The notes: generated from the letters alone by a model not told the origin. A stretch of DNA of 7,823 nucleotides from Acidimicrobiia bacterium (GCA_013694495.1 JACDCH010000131.1:1-7823), one strand, 5' to 3'; shown: positions 1-6,843, counted from the first letter of the stretch. Made by a program: numbers and translations.

Positions 1-337
1 CGCGCCGGTCGCCCCGGTCGCCGCGGTCACCCCGGTCGCCGCGGCCCTTGGGGGCCAGCTGGGTGGTGACGAGCTCCTCCTCGCCCCGGCCCGAACCGAC
101 GACCTCGATCCGCTCGGGCTCGCTGCGCTCGCGCTGCTGCGCCGCGGCCACGCCGACGATGGTGATCCCCTCGATCTCGAACTCGGCGTCGACCTTGAGG
201 ACATCGCCGGTCTTGGCGGCGCCCGGGAGCAGGTCGCCGTCGAGGACGCCCTTCGGCTGGCGGGCGCCGGCGGCGCGCCACGTCCACGAGCCGTCGCCCC
301 GATCGCTCGTGAGTTCGATCTCGATCCTGCGGGGCAT
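1..337 (-). CDS. Conserved-looking hypothetical protein, N-terminal part (runs off left edge)
   Basis: The frame opens with ATG at 337-335 and stays open to base 1, giving 112 residues of a longer protein. An in-frame TAA at 352-350 closes the frame just upstream, and an AAGG (351-348) lies 10 bases before the ATG, so this start is firm. Residues 1-62 alternate charged and hydrophobic residues like a small beta-rich domain, with SWTWRAAGARQPKGVLDG at about 17-34. Residues 65-97 are acidic and probably a linker. Residues 99-110 are four Arg-Gly-Asp triplets, beginning what looks like a disordered basic/acidic tract. I do not recognise a named family; the pattern recalls uncharacterised actinobacterial proteins with an Arg/Asp-rich linker, but that is memory only. 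It lies 77 bases downstream of WS/DGAT 1 and could be co-transcribed or have its own promoter. Confidence 0.72.
   Translation of the reverse strand, partial: MPRRIEIELTSDRGDGSWTWRAAGARQPKGVLDGDLLPGAAKTGDVLKVDAEFEIEGITIVGVAAAQQRERSEPERIEVVGSGRGEEELVTTQLAPKGRGDRGDRGDRGDRR
8..43 (-). repeat. 9-base tandem repeat encoding Arg-Gly-Asp x4
   Basis: Four 9-base units, read on the minus strand as CGNGGNGAC with silent third-base differences, encode RGD RGD RGD RGD at residues 99-110 of the left-edge protein. The silent changes suggest that selection keeps the peptide, or that the repeat is old, rather than a very recent expansion. The window ends before the repeat's downstream context is visible. Confidence 0.75.
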
Positions 338-389
338 AGAGGCGAAACCTTAGGCCGTCTCCGCCCGCAGCCGAGGAACGACGGGCCCG

Positions 390-403
390 CGGCGGACCCG
401 CCG
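390..403 (-). terminator. Weak candidate hairpin after WS/DGAT 1
   Basis: Twelve bases beyond the WS/DGAT 1 stop, the minus strand can form a 5-bp CGGCG/CGCCG stem with a GGTC loop. There is no T-run, and short GC stems arise easily by chance in such DNA. It could attenuate transcription before the 1-337 gene. Low confidence. Confidence 0.22.
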
Positions 404-414
404 ACGACCGCCGC

Positions 415-2001
415 TCAGCGCCGTTTGGCGGTCTTCTTGGCCGGCGGAGCCGCCTTCTTGGCCGCCGCCTTGGTGGCGGGCGCGGCCCCCGGGGCCTTCC
501 TCGCCGGCGCTCGCTTCGCGGGGGTCGCCGGCGTCGTCGCCTTCGCCGCCTTCGCCGCCGGTTCGGAGGCCCGGTCGTCGGTGGCGCCGGCCGCCTGCTC
601 CGCCAGCTTCCGCAGCTCGAGGACGGCGGCGCCGAAGCCGTCGGCGATGTCCCAGACGTCGGGCACGGTCTCCCGACAGCCGATCACGCCGAAGTCGACG
701 TGCCCCATGTTCGACAGGACGGTGAGGTTCAGGCCGGCACCCTCCAGCAGCGGCCCGAACGGGAAGACGCCCTTCACCTGAGCCCCCGCCGCGAAGAGCG
801 GGATCGGTGGGCCGGGCACGTTCGACACGATGAGGTTGTGCACGGGCCGGTGGCGGTCGGCCAGGTTGAGGTTCGAGTACAACCGCATCGCCCGGTTGAA
901 GAGGGTGGGCGGGATGAACTGGGCGAAGTCCTGCAGCGTGTCGGCGCCGATGGCGCTCTGCATGATCTTCGCCTCCTTCGTCTCGGCGTTGATCGTGCGC
1001 AGGACCTCGAGCGGGTCGTCGAGCTGCACCGGCAGGCGGACGAACATGGTGGACACCTGGTTGGTGCCCGCCTGGTCGGTCTTGCCGTGCACCGACACCG
1101 GGACCGAGCACACGAGCGGCTGGTCGGGCAGGTCGTCGTGGGCCGCCAGGTAGCGGCGCAGGGTCATCGTGCAGGCGGCGAGGACCACGTCGTTGACGGT
1201 GGTGCCGAACGTGGACTTCACGAGCCGCATGTCATCGAGGGTGGCCTTGCCGAAGGCGACGACCCGGTGGGGGGTGATGGCGCCGGACCAACGCACCCGG
1301 GGCGCGGTGAACGGCATCGCCGGCGTCGGCTTGTCGGGGTCGGTGGGGCCGCTGCGCTGCTGGACGACGTCGGCGACGCTCTTCACCGTGCGCCGCAGCA
1401 CCTTCACCATCCGCGCCGGGTTGCCGGTGACGTGGCGCAGCGCGTCGACAGCGAGCTCGAGGTCGCCCGGGATCGTGTCGGGTTGCCAGGGCTGCGCCGG
1501 GGCCGGCGGCGGCTCGGCATCGGGTGCGAGGTCGAACAGGTGGGCCATGAGGTCGGCCCCGGTCACGCCGTCGATGGCGGCGTGGTGCATCTTCGTCACC
1601 ATGGCGAGGTGGCCGTCCTCGAGGCCCTCCACCAGCCAGAGCTCCCACAGCGGGCGGGTGCGGTCGAGCGGTCGCGAGGCGATGTCGCCCACGATCTCGG
1701 CCAGCTCGTGCATCGAGCCCGGGGCCCGCACCACGGTGCGGTGCATGTGGTTCTCGATGTCGAAGTCGGGGTCCTCGATCCACAGGGGGTGCGAGATCTG
1801 GAAGGGCACCGTCACGAGGCGCCGGCGGAACGGGGCCAGGAGGTGCAGGCGCTCCAGGATGAGGTCGACGACCCGCTCGAAGCTGTAGGCGACCGGCGAC
1901 GTCGACGGATCGAGCACCATCGTGCCGACGACGTGCGCATGGGCCGACGGCGTCTCCATGTAGAGGAACGAGGCGTCCATCCCCGATAGGCGTTGCTGCA
2001 T
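415..2001 (-). CDS. WS/DGAT 1: wax ester synthase/diacylglycerol acyltransferase with H1-like tail
   Basis: This 528-residue enzyme should transfer an acyl group from acyl-CoA to diacylglycerol or a fatty alcohol, making triacylglycerol or wax ester at the membrane or lipid-droplet surface. It shows the family hallmarks: RLSGMDASFLYMET at the N-terminus, PLW at 117-119, the catalytic HHxxxDG as H139-H140-A-A-I-D144-G145 (H140 is the expected general base), the ND pair at N270-D271 and SNVPGP at 393-398. The catalytic body ends near residue 470. Residues 481-528 form an unusual tail with about 20 Ala, 10 Lys, 4 Arg and several Pro, and no acidic residue. The ATG at 2001 has purine-rich GGGAG and GAGGGAG upstream; M8 is a less likely start. 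It follows the serine hydrolase by 45 bases on the same strand. TAG versus wax preference cannot be read from sequence. Confidence 0.95.
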   Translation of the reverse strand: MQQRLSGMDASFLYMETPSAHAHVVGTMVLDPSTSPVAYSFERVVDLILERLHLLAPFRRRLVTVPFQISHPLWIEDPDFDIENHMHRTVVRAPGSMHELAEIVGDIASRPLDRTRPLWELWLVEGLEDGHLAMVTKMHHAAIDGVTGADLMAHLFDLAPDAEPPPAPAQPWQPDTIPGDLELAVDALRHVTGNPARMVKVLRRTVKSVADVVQQRSGPTDPDKPTPAMPFTAPRVRWSGAITPHRVVAFGKATLDDMRLVKSTFGTTVNDVVLAACTMTLRRYLAAHDDLPDQPLVCSVPVSVHGKTDQAGTNQVSTMFVRLPVQLDDPLEVLRTINAETKEAKIMQSAIGADTLQDFAQFIPPTLFNRAMRLYSNLNLADRHRPVHNLIVSNVPGPPIPLFAAGAQVKGVFPFGPLLEGAGLNLTVLSNMGHVDFGVIGCRETVPDVWDIADGFGAAVLELRKLAEQAAGATDDRASEPAAKAAKATTPATPAKRAPARKAPGAAPATKAAAKKAAPPAKKTAKRR

Positions 2002-2046
2002 TGGCTCCCGATCTCCCTCTGTCGTTCGCCGGATGAGTTCGACGGG

Positions 2047-3195
2047 TCAGGCGTCGGGGCCTGTCGCCGCGCCTGCCTTCGAGGCGATGCCCGAGGTCCG
2101 CCGCCACTGCCGGATGAGGTGGCGGTCGAGGCCGTTCGTGAGCCAGACGAACGACGAGCCGCGACCCGGGTCGGCCCAGGCGATCTGGCCGCCGGCCCCG
2201 CCGTGGCCGAACGCCCGGGGTCCGGTGCGGTGCCCGAAGCCCCGCATGTGGGCCTGGCCGTCGTCGCCGGCCAAGACGATCGACAAGGCCCGGTTGGCGG
2301 GGACGCCGGTCTGCGGGTCGGCGAACGTGTTGCGCACGTTGTCCGTCGCGTCGGCGAGGACCTCCGGGTCCCACAGCTCGTCGGGGTTGCTGAGCAGCGC
2401 TTGGTAGAAGAGCGCGAGGTCGGCCGCCGTGCTCACGGCGCCGCCGCCCGGCACGCCGACGGAGAGGTTGGCCGGGTCGGCGAACAACAGCAGTGCGTCG
2501 TCGGTGACCTCGCCGAGGTCGAAGCCGGGGATGCCGAGGACGGCCTCCCACTCGGCTGCGCTCGGGGGGTCGCCGACGTTGCGGACCCGCGCCACGTCGG
2601 CCGCGTCGGTCGCGTCGACCCCGAGGGCGAGGCGCTCGAGGCCGAGGGGCTCGAGCACGCGGCGCCGCACGGCCGTCCGGTGGTCGACGCCGTCGATGCG
2701 CTCGAGCAGCTCGGCCAGCACCCAGTGCGCCGACGTGGCGTGGTACTCGAACCGCGATCCCGGCTCCCAGTTGAGCCGCCAGCGGTCGAAGGCGGCGAGG
2801 CGGCCCTCCCGGGTGTCCCAGGCGCCCGGCCCGAGCGGCGCCAGCGGGAAGCCGGAGGTGTGGAGCAGCACCTGCTCCACGGTGATGACGTCCTTGCCGT
2901 TCGACCCGAACTCGGGGACCAGGTCGGCCACCCGGTCCTGGAGCCGCAGCGACCCCTCGGCGAGCAGCTGCCAGATCGCCGACGCGACGACGGCCTTCGT
3001 GCAGCTGAAGATCACGAACCGGGTGTCTTCGCCGGCCGGGGCCTCCCCGATCGTCTCGCCCGCGACGACCTCCCCGTCGACCGCCAGCGCCCACTGCGCG
3101 GTCGGCAGCAGGCCCTCGTCGACCTCGCGCCGCGCCCGCTCCGTGAGCGCCGCCAGCGCCTCGTCGTCGACGACGCTCCCCCTGATGTCGCTCAT
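2047..3195 (-). CDS. Beta-lactamase-fold serine hydrolase (probable esterase)
   Basis: A 382-residue serine hydrolase of the beta-lactamase/penicillin-binding fold (Pfam Beta-lactamase, class C-like; family VIII esterases belong here). The nucleophile motif SxxK is S64-C-T-K67, the second-motif tyrosine is Y151 (in YHATS), and the third motif is H331-G332-G333 in FGHGGAGG, replacing KTG. The HGG form and the absence of a signal peptide or lipobox argue for a cytosolic esterase, not a periplasmic beta-lactamase or a cell-wall peptidase. It is the first gene of the minus-strand operon, 45 bases before WS/DGAT 1, and starts 46 bases from the divergent WS/DGAT 2, so hydrolysis of an ester lipid or its precursor is a reasonable inference. 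No Shine-Dalgarno precedes the ATG, and the transcript may be leaderless. Substrate unknown. Confidence 0.9.
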   Translation of the reverse strand: MSDIRGSVVDDEALAALTERARREVDEGLLPTAQWALAVDGEVVAGETIGEAPAGEDTRFVIFSCTKAVVASAIWQLLAEGSLRLQDRVADLVPEFGSNGKDVITVEQVLLHTSGFPLAPLGPGAWDTREGRLAAFDRWRLNWEPGSRFEYHATSAHWVLAELLERIDGVDHRTAVRRRVLEPLGLERLALGVDATDAADVARVRNVGDPPSAAEWEAVLGIPGFDLGEVTDDALLLFADPANLSVGVPGGGAVSTAADLALFYQALLSNPDELWDPEVLADATDNVRNTFADPQTGVPANRALSIVLAGDDGQAHMRGFGHRTGPRAFGHGGAGGQIAWADPGRGSSFVWLTNGLDRHLIRQWRRTSGIASKAGAATGPDA

Positions 3196-3201
3196 CGGGG
3201 G

Positions 3202-3210
3202 ATACTTGCA
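3202..3210 (-). promoter_or_regulatory. Candidate extended -10 promoter for the serine hydrolase operon
   Basis: On the minus strand TGCAAGTAT reads as an extended -10 (TGn followed by AAGTAT, matching xANNNT). Six bases separate its last T from the A of the hydrolase ATG at 3195, so transcription could begin at the start codon itself. No good -35 is visible. The same bases on the plus strand contain GATACT (3201-3206), a possible -10 for WS/DGAT 2 with a leader of about 30 bases, so the two promoters may overlap. This is pattern matching only. Confidence 0.3.
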
Positions 3211-3232
3211 CTTCGGTCGACGACGTGACGGG

Positions 3233-3237
3233 GGAGG
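3233..3237 (+). promoter_or_regulatory. Strong Shine-Dalgarno fixing the WS/DGAT 2 start
   Basis: GGAGG, inside the run GGGGGAGG (3230-3237), sits 4 bases before the GTG at 3242. It selects this GTG over any upstream start, although the reading frame stays open for about 800 bases further 5'. Confidence 0.85.
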
Positions 3238-3241
3238 ACGC

Positions 3242-4714
3242 GTGGAACGGCTCTCAGGCCTCGACGCCAGCTTCCTCTACAACGAGACGGCGACGCTCCA
3301 CATGCACACGCTCAAGTACGCAGTGCTCGACGTCGCCAACGTGGAGGGCGGGTTCACGGTGGAGCGTCTGCGCCACGAGCTCGAGCGCCGCCTCCACCTG
3401 TTGCCGCCGTTCCGGCGGCGCCTCGTCGAGGTCCCCTTGGGGCTGCACCACCCGGTGTGGATCGAAGACCCGGACTTCGACCTCGACCTGCACGTGCGGC
3501 GGGTCGGGGTGCCCGCGCCCGGCGGCCGTCGCGAGATGGACGAGCTGATCGGCGAGATCGCGTCGTGGCCCCTCGACCGGCGTCGGCCGCTCTGGGAGTG
3601 CTGGGTGCTGGAGAGCCTCGCCGACGACCTCGACGACCCTGCCGCGGGCCCGCCGTCGGGCACGCGGGTGGGCTTCCTCGTGAAGATGCACCACGCCATG
3701 GCCGACGGCGTGGCCGCGGCGGCGCTGCTGGCCAACGTGATGGAGGTCGAGCCCGACGCGGTCGACCCGCCGCCGCCGCTCGAGGCGTGGCGCCCCGACG
3801 AGGTACCCACGGCGTGGGGCCTCGTCGTCGCGGCCCTGGTCGACGGCGTCGCGAACCTGCGGGCGCTGCCCGCCCTGCTGTGGCGCACGGTCGGCGGGCT
3901 GCGGGCCGTGTCCCGCCGTCGGCGGGTGGCCGAGGTGTCGCCGCCGCTGCCGATCCTGCACACCGGCCGCACGCCGTTCAACGGCGCCCTCACCGCGCAC
4001 CGTGCGTTCGCCACCTGTGACCTCGCCCTCGCCGACGTGAAGCTCGTGCGGCAGGCGTTCGGCGTCACCATCAACGACGTCGTCCTCGGCCTCGTGGGCG
4101 GATCGCTGCGGGCGCACCTCCTCGCCGTCGACGCCCTCCCGTCCCGCCCGCTCGTGGCCGGCGTCCCCGTGGCCTCCGACGCCGGCAGCACCGATCGGCT
4201 CATGGGCAACAAGGTGTCGAACCTTTTTACGACCCTGGCCACCGATGTGGCCGACCCGGTGGAGCGGTTGGCGGCCATCCACGCTGTCGCCGGCGCAGCC
4301 AAGGAGGTCCACAACCTCCTCGGCGCCGACATGCTCGGCGACTGGAGCGAGTACGCACCGCCCCGGCTCTACGCGTGGTTCATGCGGCAGTACAGCCGGT
4401 TCAACCTGGCCGACCGGCACCGCCCGCCGATCAACCTCGTCGTGTCGAACGTGCCCGGGCCCCGCGACCCTCTCTACATCGCCGACGGCCGGCTGGCGGG
4501 CATCTGGTCGGTCGGCCCGGTGGTCGAGGGCGTCGGGCTCAACGTCACCGTGTGGAGCTACCTCGACCAGGTCCATGTGGGCGTCATCGGCTGCCGCGAC
4601 CACTGGTCCGACCTGCACGTCGTGACCGACGGCATGCAGGCCGCGCTGGCCGAGCTGCTCGACCGGGCGGAACCCGCTACCCGTATGCCCGCCGAATCTG
4701 ACGCGGCGTCATAA
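3242..4714 (+). CDS. WS/DGAT 2: wax ester synthase/diacylglycerol acyltransferase
   Basis: A 490-residue paralogue of WS/DGAT 1 with the same expected acyl-CoA-dependent acyltransferase role in neutral-lipid synthesis. Visible landmarks are ERLSGLDASFLYNET at the N-terminus, PLW at 116-118, HHxxxDG as H150-H151-A-M-A-D155-G156, N278-D279, and SNVPGP at 402-407. All catalytic motifs are intact. Compared with WS/DGAT 1 it carries about 11 extra residues (an Asp/Pro/Gly-rich stretch near 128-142) just before the catalytic motif, and it lacks the basic C-terminal tail, ending soon after the last helix. The frame is open far upstream, but the family N-terminus and the strong ribosome site place the start at GTG 3242. 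It heads the plus-strand operon, with the alpha/beta hydrolase 10 bases downstream. Differing acceptor or acyl preference from paralogue 1 is likely but not shown. Confidence 0.94.
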   Translation: MERLSGLDASFLYNETATLHMHTLKYAVLDVANVEGGFTVERLRHELERRLHLLPPFRRRLVEVPLGLHHPVWIEDPDFDLDLHVRRVGVPAPGGRREMDELIGEIASWPLDRRRPLWECWVLESLADDLDDPAAGPPSGTRVGFLVKMHHAMADGVAAAALLANVMEVEPDAVDPPPPLEAWRPDEVPTAWGLVVAALVDGVANLRALPALLWRTVGGLRAVSRRRRVAEVSPPLPILHTGRTPFNGALTAHRAFATCDLALADVKLVRQAFGVTINDVVLGLVGGSLRAHLLAVDALPSRPLVAGVPVASDAGSTDRLMGNKVSNLFTTLATDVADPVERLAAIHAVAGAAKEVHNLLGADMLGDWSEYAPPRLYAWFMRQYSRFNLADRHRPPINLVVSNVPGPRDPLYIADGRLAGIWSVGPVVEGVGLNVTVWSYLDQVHVGVIGCRDHWSDLHVVTDGMQAALAELLDRAEPATRMPAESDAAS

Positions 4715-4718
4715 GGTG
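4713..4718 (+). promoter_or_regulatory. Ribosome site overlapping the WS/DGAT 2 stop
   Basis: AAGGTG overlaps the TAA of WS/DGAT 2 and lies 6 bases before the GTG at 4725. It favours 4725 as the hydrolase start over the GTG at 4716, which has no such site, and suggests translational coupling between the two genes. Confidence 0.6.
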
Positions 4719-4724
4719 ACGTTC

Positions 4725-5657
4725 GTGTCGACGACCTGGGCGGGCGAAGAGGCATGCGAAGCGGAGGAGGCGGTCGTCGCCAGCGGCGGGCCGGCGCTTC
4801 CGATGGGACGGCGGGTGGCCCTCCGGGGCCGCGGCACCACGTTCGTGCGCGAGGTGCGCGGCCCGGCCGGCGCCCCCACCGTGCTGCTCCTGCACGGGTG
4901 GATGGCGAGCGGCGGGCTCAACTGGTTCCAGGCGTTCGAGCCGCTGTCGGAGCAGTTCAACGTGGTCGCCCTCGACCAGCGGGGCCACGGCCGCGGCATC
5001 CACTCGCGCCGGCGGTTCACGCTGGCCGACTGCGCCGACGACGCCGCCGCCCTGCTCGACACCCTCGGCACCGGGCCGGTGATCGCGGCCGGGTACTCCC
5101 TCGGTGGCCCGGTGGCGCAGCTCCTGTGGAAGCGCCATCCCGACGTCGTCTCGGGCCTGGTGCTGTGCGCCACCTCGCACCACCTCATGCCCGGCATGCG
5201 CGAGCAGATGATCTTCTCGTCGATGATGGCGGCCGCGGCCGGCACCACGCGGGTCGGTCAGCTGGCCACCCGCATCCCGGCCCGGCAAGTGCGGTCCCGC
5301 TTCGGCAACCGCACCCGAGGCCTGCGACCCGACACGATGCGGGCCTGGGCCCGGGCCGAGATGGGGCGCCACGACTGGCGCCAGGTCCTCGAGGCCGGAG
5401 TCGCCATGTCGAACTACCACGCCAAGTGGATCGGCGAGATCGACGTGCCCACCACGGTCGTCGTCACCACCCAGGACCGGGCGGTCAACCCGTTCGCGCA
5501 ACTGCGGATGGCGCTCAAGATCCCCGGCGCGCAGATCCAGCGCATCGAGGACGGCCACATCGTGTGCGCCAAGCCCGTCTTCGGGCCGGCCGTCGTCCGC
5601 GCCTGCGAGGACGTCGCCGCCCGCATCGACGCGAGCGCCACCGCCTCGACCGCGTGA
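4725..5657 (+). CDS. Alpha/beta-hydrolase fold esterase or lipase
   Basis: A 310-residue alpha/beta hydrolase. From the chosen start, the oxyanion-hole HGW is at 57-59, the nucleophile elbow GYSLGG puts the catalytic Ser at S125, the likely acid is D251 (in TTQDRAV) and the catalytic His is H278 (in EDGHIV), all in canonical order and spacing. There is no signal peptide or clear membrane segment, so it should be cytosolic. A weakly conserved-looking N-terminal stretch of about 27 residues precedes MGRRVALRG; ATG 4803 is a possible shorter start. Position between a WS/DGAT and a racemase suggests a carboxylesterase, lipase or acyl-CoA thioesterase acting on storage-lipid acyl groups. That role is inferred from context, since this fold also covers haloperoxidases, epoxide hydrolases and other activities. 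Confidence 0.9.
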   Translation: MSTTWAGEEACEAEEAVVASGGPALPMGRRVALRGRGTTFVREVRGPAGAPTVLLLHGWMASGGLNWFQAFEPLSEQFNVVALDQRGHGRGIHSRRRFTLADCADDAAALLDTLGTGPVIAAGYSLGGPVAQLLWKRHPDVVSGLVLCATSHHLMPGMREQMIFSSMMAAAAGTTRVGQLATRIPARQVRSRFGNRTRGLRPDTMRAWARAEMGRHDWRQVLEAGVAMSNYHAKWIGEIDVPTTVVVTTQDRAVNPFAQLRMALKIPGAQIQRIEDGHIVCAKPVFGPAVVRACEDVAARIDASATASTA

Positions 5658-5661
5658 CGGC

Positions 5662-6843
5662 GTGACCGAGGGCCGCCCCGGGCCGCTCCGGGGGGTGAGG
5701 GTCCTGGAGCTCGGCGCCATCGGGCCGGTGCCGTTCTGCGGGCTCCTGCTCTCCGATCTCGGCGCCGACGTCGTCCGCCTCGACCGGGCTGCAGCCGTGA
5801 CCGGTGCCGACCCTGCCTACGCGCCCGGCAACGTGCTCGACCGGGGCCGCCGGTCGGTCGGGGTCGACCTGAAGCACCCCGAGGGCGTGGGGCTCGCCCT
5901 GCGGTTGGCGGGGGAGGCCGACGTGGTCATCGAGGGCTGGCGGCCCGGGGTGGCGGAGCGCCTCGGCGTCGGCCCCGAGGCGTGCTCGGCCCGCAACCCA
6001 AAGGTGGTCTACGGCCGGATGACCGGCTTCGGCCAGGACGGCCCCTGGGCCCCGCAGGCCGGCCACGACATCGACTACCTCGCCCTGGCCGGCGTCCTCG
6101 GAGCGTTCGGCCGGGCGGGCCAGCCGCCCACACCGCCGATCAACGCCGTCGCCGACTTCGGCGGTGGCGGCCTGCTGCTCGCCCTCGGTCTCGTCGCCGC
6201 CCTGTTCGAGGTGCGCGGCGGCGGACCCGGCCAGGTGGTCGACGCCTCGATGGTCGACGGCGCCGCCCTGCTGCTCGCGCCGTTCTTCGCCGCCGCCCAG
6301 CTCGGGTTCTGGGGGCCGCGGGGCACGAACTCGCTCGACTCCGGCGCCCCGTTCTACGACAGCTACGAGTGCGGCGACGGCGGGTGGGTGGCAGTCGGCG
6401 CCCTCGAGCCGCAGTTCTACGCCGCCCTCCTCGACGGCCTGGGTCTCGACCCTGCCGAGGTGCCCGACCGCGAAGATCGCGCCCGCTGGCCCGAGCTGCG
6501 GGCCGTCCTGGGCGCCCGCTTCCGGACCCGCACGCGCGATGAGTGGGACGCTCTCTTCGGGCCCGACGGCGACCACGACGCCTGCGTCGCCCCGGTCCTC
6601 GACCTGGCCGAGGCGCCGTCGCACCCGCACCACGTGGCCCGGGGCACCTTCACCGAGCGCGACGGCGTCGTCCACCCGTCGCCGGCCCCCCGCCTGTCCG
6701 CCACGCCGGCCACCATCGCCGGCCCGTCCTGCTACCCAGGCCAGCACACCCGCGTCGCCCTGGCCGACTGGGGGATCCCCGCCGCCGACGTCGCCGCCCT
6801 CGAAGCCGCCGGCGCGCTCGCCCAGCACCCCGCGGGCGCCTGA
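5662..6843 (+). CDS. mcr: Alpha-methylacyl-CoA racemase (CoA-transferase family III fold)
   Basis: A 393-residue member of the CaiB/BaiF family that resembles the mycobacterial alpha-methylacyl-CoA racemase Mcr rather than a true CoA transferase. It should interconvert (2R)- and (2S)-2-methylacyl-CoA by proton removal at C2, letting methyl-branched fatty acids or sterol side chains enter beta-oxidation, which needs the S form. The racemase catalytic set is visible: H135 in AGHDIDY, D165 in VADFGGG and E249 in GALEPQFYA, corresponding to His126, Asp156 and Glu241 of M. tuberculosis Mcr. The N-terminal LRGVRVLELG and the segments GRMTGFGQDGPW (118-129) and SGAPFYDSYEC (227-237) are typical. The GTG start lies 4 bases after the hydrolase stop and has no strong ribosome site, so translation is probably coupled. 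It is the last gene of the plus-strand operon. Confidence 0.92.
   Translation: MTEGRPGPLRGVRVLELGAIGPVPFCGLLLSDLGADVVRLDRAAAVTGADPAYAPGNVLDRGRRSVGVDLKHPEGVGLALRLAGEADVVIEGWRPGVAERLGVGPEACSARNPKVVYGRMTGFGQDGPWAPQAGHDIDYLALAGVLGAFGRAGQPPTPPINAVADFGGGGLLLALGLVAALFEVRGGGPGQVVDASMVDGAALLLAPFFAAAQLGFWGPRGTNSLDSGAPFYDSYECGDGGWVAVGALEPQFYAALLDGLGLDPAEVPDREDRARWPELRAVLGARFRTRTRDEWDALFGPDGDHDACVAPVLDLAEAPSHPHHVARGTFTERDGVVHPSPAPRLSATPATIAGPSCYPGQHTRVALADWGIPAADVAALEAAGALAQHPAGA

Noticed and set aside
700..1989. 429-residue plus-strand open frame opposite WS/DGAT 1
   Set aside because: Arg/Gly/His/Val-rich composition with no domain, a mirror of the strong third-position GC bias of the real gene on the other strand.
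2047..3195. Reading the serine hydrolase as an antibiotic-resistance beta-lactamase
   Set aside because: No signal peptide, HGG in place of KTG and YHATS in place of the class C YxN argue for an esterase-type member of the fold.
1232..3211. 659-residue minus-strand open frame overlapping both the hydrolase and WS/DGAT 1 in another frame
   Set aside because: Dominated by Arg/Gly/Pro/Ala, typical of a shifted frame in GC-rich DNA; the true frames carry intact catalytic motifs.
3216..3221. GTCGAC palindrome in the divergent gap as an operator
   Set aside because: Only six bases, not extended on either side, and common by chance in this GC-rich sequence.
1993..3228. 411-residue plus-strand open frame opposite the serine hydrolase
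   Set aside because: Low-complexity Arg/Glu/Gly/Val composition, no recognisable motif, no ribosome site; antisense shadow.
2429..3241. Open frame continuous with WS/DGAT 2, which could be read as a 270-residue N-terminal extension
   Set aside because: It is Ser/Arg/Pro-rich and antisense to the well-supported serine hydrolase, and the family N-terminus (ERLSGLDASF) plus a strong GGAGG place the start at 3242.
4222..4230. CTTTTTA run in WS/DGAT 2, an AT pocket with rare codons that might be a slippery frameshift site
   Set aside because: It does not fit the X XXY YYZ pattern in the coding frame, no hairpin stands out after it, and the zero frame continues through conserved family motifs.
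5515..6828. 437-residue minus-strand open frame opposite the racemase
   Set aside because: Gly/Val/Arg/Glu-rich shadow; the plus strand encodes a complete racemase with all catalytic residues.
5662..6843. Reading the racemase as a formyl-CoA or carnitine CoA-transferase
   Set aside because: It carries the racemase H135/D165/E249 set and Mcr-like segments rather than the catalytic Asp context expected of the transferases.
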